Assembly: GCA_963978545.1 (NCBI GenBank)
Contig: OZ021722.1
Coordinates: forward strand, 4,592,001-4,656,000
Length of the DNA: 64,000 bases
Source: Linyphia triangularis
Taxonomy: Eukaryota > Arthropoda > Arachnida > Araneae > Linyphiidae
Reading direction: 5' to 3'
Shown here: positions 40,101-52,100 of the stretch, piece after piece
Numbering within the stretch: position 1 is the stretch's first letter
Layout of the letters: every line of letters starts with the position of its first letter
Translations under genes and position numbers: made by a program
The notes under the pieces: generated by a model
Seen by the model: the letters and a program-made list of their open reading frames with translations, nothing else
Databases searched by the model: none
Told to the model about the DNA's origin: nothing

Positions 40101-43100
40101 ATTTTTTTAATTATTTGAAATTAAACACAAATTAAAAACTCGAAAATTGCGTCTTATTTTATTTTATACTAGCTAAATACCCGCGCTTAGCTACAAAATT
40201 TTAACATGTGCAATATTTTAGCTAGCTGTGAGACCTCGCGTTGCGAAAATCTGTCATTCGTGTATAGGACCCAGTTTTTGGCGCTTCGCTCGCAGGAAGG
40301 TTCATCACTACGCAAAATCGATCTAGCTTCGTTCGCTAAATTAATTAAATAGACACTAAATAAAAATTTAAAATTTTGTTTTTCGCAAGTCCAATTAGAA
40401 GGCTAAAACTACTTATGTTGAAAATTTCAGAGCTGTAGCCCAATTAGTAGTTGTTTTGTAAAATGTTTATTAATTAATTAAAAAAAAAAAAAATTTAAAA
40501 TTCTGTTTTTTAAAAGTCCAATTAAAAGGCCAAAACTACTTATGTTGAAAATGTCAGAGCTGTAGCCCTATTAGATATTGTTTTGTAACATATTTATTAA
40601 TTAATTAAAAAATAATTAATTAAAATTTTAACATTCTGTTTGTGATGAATTAGAAGGCCAAAACTACTTATGTTGAAAATTTCAGAGCTGTAGCCCTATT
40701 AGTAGTCGTTTTGTAAAGTGTTTATTAATTAATTAAAAAAGAACAAAATAAAAATTTAAAATTCTGTTTTTTAAAAGGCCAAAACTACTTATGTTGAAAA
40801 TTTAAGAGCTGTAGCCCTATTAGATATCGTTTTGTAACATATTTATTAACTAATTAAAATTTTAACATTCTGTTTGTGATGCATAAAATTAGAAGGCCCA
40901 GGGATGAGTTTGGTAAAAAATCAAAAAGCTGAAAACAAAACTCCAAACGTTTTATGAGTAAAACACATTTTAAGCTATACTTAAAAAAATTATGGTTTTC
41001 CATGTGTGTTTATAACACTGCACCTTCTCTGTTTGTCCGTGAGAAAAATGGTTCAAAATAGAGGCACCTAGATGTAGGGATACACTTTGTGCTGACATCA
41101 GGCATGGTAAAGCTTCAAAAAAAAAAAAAAAAAAAAAAAAAAATCCTTTTACAGCGATGCAATCCGGCAAAAACTTAAAATGTTCAACAAGTCAAACAAC
41201 TTTAAGCAACTATACCATATTGATAAACAGGCCGAATATAATTAAACCTAGTTTTCTAAATTTGTAAGCAACATTTTAAGTACTAAAATCTTTATATTTA
41301 AATTTTTATTCCTACCGTTCAGCTTGTTCAATAAAATAAAAAGCAACAAACAATTGTACATACAATTGCAGTTAAAATAACAACTTTAAACACAGCTTCT
41401 TTAGAAATTTTTTAATTAGGACTAATTTTCAGAATATTTTTATATCATTTTTATACAAAATGATATAAAAATTTTAGTATAGATTCACATGAAACGGCGA
41501 AATCGATCCTTAAACAGGCACTAATCACGGATATAGCGGCTATCGCATTTACGGAAGTCTAGGCGAATGGCTACAAAACGGTGTTGAAAATCTCGGTAAT
41601 AGCCGTTATTGTATCAGAGTAAACCTCGGCGAAAATGACCATCACTCTAACGAAAGCAATAGCGTTTGCAATACCGGCGAAAATCTAAATATCAGCCGAA
41701 ATGAAAATCGCAACAACGTGAGTATCGACGATAGTGTCCACGATATCTGCACAAATTTCGGTAATATCGACATTTTCTTGGTAATACTAGAACAAATTTC
41801 GGTAATATCGGATGTTATCAAAGTACGGCATTCTACGAAAAAACAACTCTTACGCCAATTGAAATATCAAAGTTAGAACCTAATATACCAGAGCAACTAT
41901 CAACAATAACGCTATTGTATGGATGGAACACTCGACGAAAATTACCATCACAAAATCTCGGCGATAGCGCAATTCTTCATGGTAATACCAACATTCTTTC
42001 GGTAACAGCGATGCTAATGTTAGATTTTACAACAGGGTAGCGCACTCAACGAAAATGACCATCACATAACGTATATCAGCGTTAGCGCCGAAGATACCGG
42101 AACAATTCTCAGCAATAATGCTGTTATATCGGCGTAATACTCCGGGAAAATGGTCACCACAGCAACCTAAATCAAAGCGATAACGCATGTCCTAGCCACA
42201 CAAATCTCGGCAGTAGCGGACATTACATCAGCGTAAAGCTTAACGAAAACAAGTAACACATACTAATGTAAATAAACAATAGTTCCGTGGATGTCAGACT
42301 TCGAAGCAAGAGCATTATTAGTATACGTTAATCGCGTGAAATCGTAAGAAGGAATTTACATTTTGACCAGAGAAAAAAAATGACACAAAAGGTTCAAACC
42401 TCGAAGCAGTTGGAAGTATACAAAATGCGAGTTTGAGCGCCAATCTGAATAAAATAATGAATGCATTTCAGTGGATTTTTGTACTTGGAGCTGGAATACA
42501 GCAGGAATGTGTTGCGACCCCTGAGCGATAAGTTGCCCGATCTTTCGGAAGTGAAGCTTCATCGAGGTTCAGCCTTAGAAAAAAAGTTATTTTTCCGTGG
42601 GATAGAAAAATCGGGAAAACACGGATTTTTTTCAGGAATTAGAAAAGCGGAACTTTCATTGAAAAAGCGGAATTCTTCTTTTTCTAAAAAATTAAAAAAG
42701 CGGAATACCGCCACATGGCGGAAGAAACTCATCCCTGAAGGCCAAAACTACTTATGCTGAAAATTGCAGAGCTCTACTCCAATTTTAAGTAGGTTTCTAT
42801 AGATCCACAGACAGACAGACAGACAGCATGTTTTATTACTATAGATTGCAAATTCATACATCAATACATATGCAGTGGCTCCACCTGGTTTTGTCTATCG
42901 CTATTTTAATTTTCATTTCTAGTAAATAGACTGAACATTCAATGAAGTCACTTCATCGGGTGATTTTTCTCGTGCCAACTTCCCAAATGTCAAGGTGGTT
43001 ATACAAAGTAGTTTCTAAATGGCTAGAAGATTGTAACGTAGCGAGTATAGGGAGTGATTATTACTAAAACTTCCTCTTAACTTATTTAATTACTAATTAC

Positions 43101-46100
43101 GCCACTAATTCGAAGTTAATGCTGAAACATAAATGTTGGATTACATACTTCTGGGGCCACCATTGGTCGTTTTGCCCGTCGTTCCCTTTCTTCTTCTTCT
43201 TTGTCCATTCTTTTATTTTTTATTGGAGTTTCAACCACTAAAAAAAATGAAAATAACTGTAATTATAGCTTCAATAAGACCTTCATAGTAATTTAAGTAC
43301 AGATTCATGTCGTCTTTAAGAAATGTAACAATTTTATAAATTAATCTTCTTACTTTTTAACAACAAACACCTAGAAAACTTCTGGTGTGGAGCATCACAC
43401 AACTTTCAATTACACTATAATACTGGCCGCTACATTTAAACTTGACGTGGAAGAGTGTGATTGCCATTGTCGTATTTCCATTTATTTGAAAAGTGTCCAG
43501 TTGGGCGATATTTTGGTGATAATTCCTTTGTTGTAAGTGAAACAGAGGGGAGAAAAACAGTCATTGATAAGCGATGCTCAAGGAACGAGATTTCGGCATT
43601 GAAGGCAACCATTTCAACATTTTACACTTTTATAGGTTGGAATGCTTAGAACTCCTTCGAAAACATCATCATAGAGACTACCGTAAAAATTGAAATATCT
43701 TCCAGTTTTTTCTTTGTTTTTATTATTATTATTAGCTATAATTTTAGTTTGGAATACACATGCAAAATTGTAAAACTGTATGTACTTTTTTGTATGAATT
43801 ATGTGACATTTTATGCTGGATGATGTTCTTAAAAAATTAAAATCGATTTTCTCACTATTTGTTTTTTTGTTGATATTAGGTTTCATGGAAAGCTAAGGCT
43901 TTTTTTTCTTCTAATTAATGAAGAAATCTTACATTTTTATAACATGTTGTAAAATATGTGTATTTTATAAATTGGCAAAATATATTGTGATTTTCATTTC
44001 TTAAACAATAAGTAAAATTATTGTAGACTTATCGAATTTTTAATATTTTGTAATTATCAGGGATGAGAGTGATCAGAGAGCAAAAAGGAAGAAATTCAAA
44101 AATTCGTTGAAAAAGCTTGCGGATGGAATACACAAAAATTCAACAAAAGAGTATGCAGGAAGGATGATTCAATAATTTTAAAGATAAAATGAAATTTCTC
44201 ATACTATATAATAATTACATTTTAAATATTAGGAGTTAGTGAAGTAATTTGGGAGGAAAGGGGAGCCAAGAGGGAAAATCTTTTGTTTAGATATGAGGAA
44301 AAGTATACTTTTTACAGGAAAAATTGGTTCAGATCAGAAAAATGTGTATCCTCAAGCCAGGAACAAAGAGGAGGAAAATGTTACATAAAAAACCAAAAAG
44401 GAGGAAATCCTCCAAAAGGAGGAAAACTGGCATCCCTGAATTATGATAAACATTTATACTATAATTAATTACTGCGAGTATTTTATTGCCGATTCCTATA
44501 TCAGAGGTTCCCAATCGGGCGGCGAGTAGCCATGGACCATGGACGCTGTTCAAGAATCTATATATATTAAAAAAAAGTAAGGATGGGGTAAAGATTGGGT
44601 TCGTTGTATTGTTAGCGGTTTCTATTAGTTTAGTTTTTGTAAGTTAAAATTTTATGATATTCACATTAAAACGTTTAATTTTTTGACGATTTTTCTTTTT
44701 CACTTTACTTGGAGCTAAATATCTTGTACACTTGCGATTGGTTACTTTCTAATGTTCGATTTTTTTTTTTTAGTGGCTCTATTGTTAATGATTTTTGTTT
44801 TTGTAGGCATTTAGTTAGCAATCCACGTTAAATTTTGATCAACAAATGCTATTTATTGATTTGAGGATGGGCGTACTATTTAAAAAAAAAAAAAAAACTA
44901 ATTAAAATCCATTTTGCGATAATACATGGTGAGCTAGAGAGAAAATCTGCTTGTGTTAAAAATTTCACAGTTCACCGTGCAACAGTTAAAGAGATACGTT
45001 AGTGACAACACACCGGTTCCTTACTTTTTTTTTAATATAGAGAGATTCGAAACTAAAGTAATACAGCTAACCACTAATTTGCTATAATTTACTAAAACGA
45101 CTGCAAGTCATGTATTATAACAGTGAAGGGGAGTAGTTCTTGTGGGATCTCGTCAATGTAGGGGCCCTTTTATTGAATTAATTTGCTGATATGTGTCAAT
45201 TAAGATACTTTCATTTCATTTTTTTACTGCTAAACCTGCATTTTGGTTACAGTTTCGGTTTTCAAAATTGGAAAAGGAATAATTTGTAAGTAACGGGAAT
45301 ATTAAACAAACGATCTCATTATATTTTGTGTGTGTATACAAAAGTATTTAAATTTTTGTTGGCATCCTGTAACGCCAATGATTTTCTTATTTTCTGAGCG
45401 TTACACTAAATGCGTGTTCGTTAATATTAAAAAATTTCTTTCTATTGCGCTTGGTGCATTCTTGTAGTTGCCAAGCAAAAAGTCGCAATTAGCATCTGTT
45501 ACTGCTTGTGTACCAATATTTATTTTGTGTTTAATTTATGAGTTTTGTTTTTGTGTTAATTGTGCTTGTTGCAACATTTTATTATTTCCGTTTCAAATTT
45601 TTCATCTCAAAGATAATCGAAAATGTCAATTACCTATTCGATTTCTGCATTGGGCCCTGGGGAGCAGAATAATACAAAACTCTCTGGTTAAGTTAAAGGC
45701 ATGTAAATGGTAATCGAAGTTGTCATTCATAATTCAATAACATCAACAACATGAAGGTAGAGAGGCAAACCAAAGGCACCAATTCATGAGTGAATCACAG
45801 GAATTGCGTTAAAAATCCCCAGCTATTCTATTTCTTTGGTGTGATCAATACGCAGCCAAGGTAGGGGGTCACCGAGAAGGGGACCTTTGGAGATTGTGCA
45901 GCGATCTCCAATGCGAGCGCATTTGGGGGTTGGCAAGCGTTAGCGAGCAAGGGCGGAGCCCCCTGGTGTAAAAAAAAATCACTTTTTTTTTTTAAACCGA
46001 ATGCTACACTTTTATTACCCTATGTAAAAATATGGGTAATTGAAAGTAAAAAATAAATAGTTCTTAAGGACTTTTAAGGATTCTGCTGCATGATTACGAA

Positions 46101-49100
46101 TTCATAGCCAGGTGGCTCAAAGTTGTGATGTCACTGTTTTGTAGAGAACAAATATTACTTTGTTTGCCTATCTCGCAGTCTAAACAGGACATTGGTTAAT
46201 GACACATGAAAGGATGTTATCATGCAATCGCATTGGCTTTTAGCTTATGTTTAAGGGGGGGCATTTTTATTTGTATTTTAAAATGTGATTTTCAGTGTTT
46301 TATGGCATAGTTTAATAAAAGAGAAAAAAAAGACACTACGTTTTTATTTCCTGCACACATTTCATTTAAAATATATTTCAGAAATTAGTTAAATGCCCTA
46401 TTGTTCAACTATTATTTATGATTTAATGCAGAGGAATTTATCCAGGAACAAATAAATCATCATATGCGAGTTGCGGAACATATACAAAAAATAATAACAA
46501 TAAAGCTTTAATTTTAATTAACGGTAACACAGATAGAAATTTAGTGACAATTTGAATGCTCAAAAAATTAACTTGCCTTCACTATCACTGCTGGTGTCGG
46601 AATCCTCCGCTACAACAATTCTTCGGTACTTCTTTTTCATTGGCTTACTTTTCATGTCTACAATAAACAATTGTTGCTACTTATGTGGAGATTCAAAACA
46701 TAATTTTAATATTTTATTGAGAGATACTATATTTTAAATTCAATGTATACCTACAGTATAATGTAATGATAATAGTTTACTACATAATAAATGGAATATT
46801 GCTCTTAGATTCATCAGTAATGGTGATAAATTAATATTTTTGAGATTTAGAAATAAGTTGTTAAACACAAAACCTTTATTTTAGATACAAATTTAAGATG
46901 CAGACTATAATTTAAGTTTAATTAATAATTTTGAATTATAAAAATCAGGTTTGGCATGGTTTAAACCAAATGGTTTTTTTCTTTAAAATTTTTTTTTTTT
47001 TTTTTAAAGAAGAATTTTATTTATTTATTTACAATTAGGTTTTTCAAATTATTTGATGTTGTAAATAACTTTTACTTTTAATCCGTTTTAGAATGATAGC
47101 AAATGCAAGCAAATGATTATATCATAAAATATCAAATGTTTTGATATCAACAATGCAAAAAGGAAAAAAGAAGACAGAAAAAAGTAAACACAAGCTTATC
47201 AAAACTGTTTATTTCAGTACAACTAAAAAGGTTAGGAACCGCTGCCTATATAATATAGTTTAAATAATTTTTTGGAATAAAATTTTAGCATTTAAAAAAG
47301 CCTTAGCAGTTATAAAATGTGTAGAAATTTTTAAATTTTCAAAAATTAAAAAATAATAATAATAATTTATTTTTTTTGTGAAATATTGTTCTTTCATTTA
47401 AATTCAAGTAAAAGACATCTATTTTTTTTTTTTATTTAAAAATACAATCTATCAAAAAAAAGTTTTTGAAAAATCCTTTATATGCATTGTCAATTTTTAT
47501 ATTCATTTACACAGCCCAGATATTAAAAACATTTTTATCAGCAAAATGTGCGACAAACTACGTTTCAAAATTTATTTATTAAAATTGAACGTGAATTTAT
47601 ATTTTCATATTAAAATGTCATTTATTTATTCTGATCAAAGTAATTGTATAATTTATTAAAAAAATGTTTGGCAACAGGAAAGAGTTTCATCAAGGATCGG
47701 TTCAATGCTATTTCAATGTGGTTGGATGACGGCAAATTGGTTTATAAGTATTTCGTAAAAGCGTACTTTGTGACAGTAACAGCCTCAAAATTTGATAGAA
47801 TGAATTGCCATCAACACCGAACCTATCTGCCAAGTTTCAACCCGATTGGATGACGGCAAGGGGGTTAATTAGGCGTTCCCAGATTCCGCCCCGTCGGCAA
47901 ACTAACACACATAATCAACGTTAATATAAAGGATTTAAAAATACAATAATAATCATCCCTATTGCATAACTTTCCAGATTTCTACAGGTATATTAGGCGC
48001 TAACGCCGATACTTACATTGGTATAATGGTCCTTTTTGCGGATTTTTAATTGGATGTAATTGACAAGATTTGTGCCGAGAAGGTGGTCGATATTTGTGTT
48101 GGAGTAGTGATAATTTTCACCTAGGTTTCAGCCGTTTTAGTAGTAGCTATCGGCGAGAATTGCGATGCCGTTTTGATGTCATCCGCATAGGCGTGAGCTG
48201 ATGTGACGGCTGTTATGTCCGTGATTAGGGTGAAGATCGCTTTCGCTGTTTGGTTTGAATTCATACGGAATGATTATAATTTTAATTTAAGATACAATAA
48301 TTTTAAGCATTTCTGTTTTAATATTTAATTTATTTTGCTAAATTTCTATATTTATGTGAAACAGGAATTTTTGGTAAAATTGATGGATTAGGTGCTTAAG
48401 TATTTTATGCAAACTTAAAAATAATAATCATTACGCTGCAGATTATTTTCTAATATCCAAATTAGTGTCGCAGACAGGCAGAAAAGTTTCTGCTACTGGG
48501 ATTGTGTAGTTTACAAAACTAAGAAGTATGATGCTTGTTTTACTCACAAAGGTTTACTATGAAATTAAAAAAAAATTAACTTTAAATCTAGTCATTTAAA
48601 AAAGTTAGGTAAAAAATCAGTGTATACTATACAGGGTTTCTACCAAAATAAAATGTCACAAATCCATGAATTATCCAGACTGAAGCAAATAATTTTCCAT
48701 GACTCAAAAAATCAAATCACAAAAACAATAACCTACACAAATTTTACTAACACGAACATAGTAAGTAAATCAATGTACCATAAAATGACTTTTATAAAGT
48801 TTTATTTTAAAGTAAAAAATTCTTGTTTTAGTAACTTCCAAATCAGAAAAAGGGAAAAATAATTTTTCATTCTTTGATATTTCAATGTTAAAAAAGCTAA
48901 CCATTCTTTAATAAGAATAAGTCAATAATAATAAATTATATCATCAAATATCAAATGTATTGATATCAACAATGCAAAACGGAAAAAAGAAGATGGAAAA
49001 AAAGTAAACACAAGCTTATCAAAACTGTTTATTTCAGTACAACTAAAAAGGTTAGGAACCGCTGCCTATATAATATAGTTTAAATAATTTTTTGGAATAA

Positions 49101-52100
49101 AATTTTAGCATTTAAAAAAGCCTTAGCAGTTATAAAATGTGTAGAAATTTTTAAATTTTCAAAACATAAAAAATAATATATATATTTTTTTTTTTTTTGG
49201 AAATATTGTTATTTCATTTAAATTCAAATAAAATACATCTATTTTTTTTTTTTTAATTTAAAAATACAATCTATCAAAAAAAAGTTTTTGAAAAATCCTT
49301 TAAAATGCCTTGTCAATTTTTATATTCATTTACACAGCCCAGATATTAAAAACATTTTTATCAGCAAAATGTGCAACAAACTACGTTTCAAAATTCATTT
49401 ATTCTGATTAAAGTAATTTTATAATTTATTTATTAAAAAAATTTTGGCAACAGGAAAGAGTTTCATCAAGGATCGGTTCAATGCTATTTCAATGTGGTTG
49501 GATGACGGCAAGTTGGTTTATAAGTATTTCGTAAAAGCGTACTTTGTGACAGTTGACAGTAATAGCCTCAAAATTTGATAAAATGAATTGCCATCAACAC
49601 CAAACCTATCTGCCAAGTTTCAACCCGATTGGATGACGGCAAGGGGGTTAATTAGGCGTCTGCGGCGTCTGCAGATTCCGCCCCCGTCGGCAAACTAACA
49701 CACATAATCAACGTTAATATAAAGGATTTAAAAATACAATAATAAAAGAGTTTAGATGCCCCCCCTTAGCAAAGAATCACGTTATCTTTTCTTTTTGCTG
49801 TCTTTATGAGAGTTGTAATTTTATAGATCAATTTTCCTACTTTTAACAACAAACATTTACAGGGTTCCAACTCAAATTACAGAAAGAAAATCAATGACTT
49901 TTCAATGACTTTCAAGGACCAAACTAATGTTTTTAAGGACCTTTGAATTTTTTTTTTTTAGGTATCATGTCTATATATAAATTATTAATAAAGTATATTC
50001 TGTCAAAAAAGTTACAAGTTGGTGGATGCGTAGTACAAATATGTCAGAGAATTCCAATACGATGTAGGTAAGTGGTGGTCACGCGTGGATAGCAAGTCCG
50101 AGTTGTATTTTTATAACTTCTGCAGTTGTTACAACATTCGCAAAAATTAAGGACTTTTAAGGATCTCTAAGCATTTTCAAGGAATTTTAAGTACCTCAAT
50201 GCATTTTCAAGCACTTTCAAGGCCTTGAAAACAAGTTAAAAAATATTAAGCACTTTTAATGCTTTCAATGACTGTGGGAACCCTGATTTAGAAAACTAGA
50301 AGTGTGGAACCAGGGTTGGAAAAAAAACAGTTTTTTTTCAAAAAAATAAATAAAAAAGATGATATTATCCAATCAAAATTTACACTGAAACCTGAAAAGA
50401 ACACGAGTTTTCTCGCCTGTGGACACTTACCTGGTGCCGACTGCCAAATGTTTGTTTCTGCGATTTTGGAAGTAAGTATAAGTCGTCTTGCTGGTTTCTC
50501 GGGGTATTGTCCCCATTTTCTCGGAGGCATCATCGCGAAGCGCGGTGGTTCCTGGCTGTACGGTAAAATAATATAAAGATTAGTAGAAATAATTTGAATT
50601 TAACATTTTAACTTTCTTATGCAGTCCATGAAGTTTTGCATGATTCAAGTGTAAATATAATATTATTAAGGGTAATTTGAAGATATAACAGAGGTAAAAA
50701 TGTTCCGCTTTCACACGGATTTCAGCTTTTATTTTCTTAGAGCAAGGTTCCTACTCAAATCACAGAATGAAAATCAATGACTTTTCAATTACTTTTAAGG
50801 ACATAATTAATGTTTTTAAGGACCTTTGAAAATTTGTTTTCAGGCATCATGTCTATATATAAATTTTTTTATAAAGTATATTCTGCCAAAAAAGTAACAA
50901 GTTGGTGAATGCGTGATACAAATAGGTCGGAAAGTTCTGATATAGTGCAGATAAGTGGCGGTCACGCGGGGATAGCAAGTCCGAGTTGTATTTTTACAAA
51001 TTTTGCAGTTAGCCACACAACATACACACAAATTAAGGACTTTTAAGGACCTCTAAGCATTTTCAAGGACTTTTAAGCACCTCAAAACATTTTCAAGGCC
51101 TTGAAAACAAGTTCAAAAATATTAAGCACTTTTAATGACCGTGAGAACCTTGTAGAAGTTCCGCTTTTTCTACAATTTTGTTATTTTTAGTTGACTTTTT
51201 AGGGTTTTTTCAGACCTAACTTGTCTATAACACCAACTCAAAAAAAAAAAATCTGACTGCACCACTGTTCTGTACACACATTGTACACAATTATATTCTG
51301 CTTTATTTGTAGTTCAAAATAATGCTGCGTATAATTTCCTCTTTTTTTACATTTCCACTGTTTTTACCCGATTGTCTTGTGAATTAATATTTTACTAGGT
51401 GATACGATTCCCATTCATGACCGACGTTTTAGGGCAGCGTTCGCCACTAACTTTTAGAAACGGGCCGCATGACCTATGTTGGAACTTTCTGCGGGCCGTA
51501 GATTTATACCGAATACGCCAATAAATATATTGCTTTACTACATATGTTCAATGTTAGAAATGTGATAATTACTAAAGATTCAACAATATAAAACAATTTT
51601 GAAAACTGAAACAATAATTTAACTTTTTTATATTTATAAAATAATAATTAAATTGATATTTAATTTTTGTTTCAAATAATTAAAAATATAATTTTCTTGA
51701 CATTGTAAATCAAATTCATAAAAGAAGTTAATCTTTTGTGACAATATTACAATGTGACTTGACATAAACTCATAATCAATAAAGATATTTAAGCCATGCC
51801 TCCTAAATCTTCAATTCCGAGACGATGATAGCCGGTCCACTTTTCACTATCTACTTTGCATTTAAAACTAATCTTCGAAGCCATTATTGCACTGAAGTCA
51901 TAGAGATCGCGATACTTTTTGTTACGTCAAAACAAAAGAGGTATGCATTGAAACACTCAACTCCTGCCCATTACATTCAGAAAAGCAGATATCGAATTGT
52001 GCAATTCACGAATCGAGGGGGTTGAGTATCATAAATACAAAACTAAGCAATGCAAAGGAATGCGTCATTGATAATAATTTAAACTATTGCTTTTTTTATT

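Noticed and set aside
47644..47853. 69-residue frame with peptide-like composition
   Set aside because: It lies in duplicated repeat sequence (also near 49440) and the frame differs between copies.
51825..52025. Plus-strand 66-residue frame shared with 39756-39965 (minus)
   Set aside because: It is antisense to the hAT-like 31-codon remnant in both copies; similarity comes from the shared transposon.
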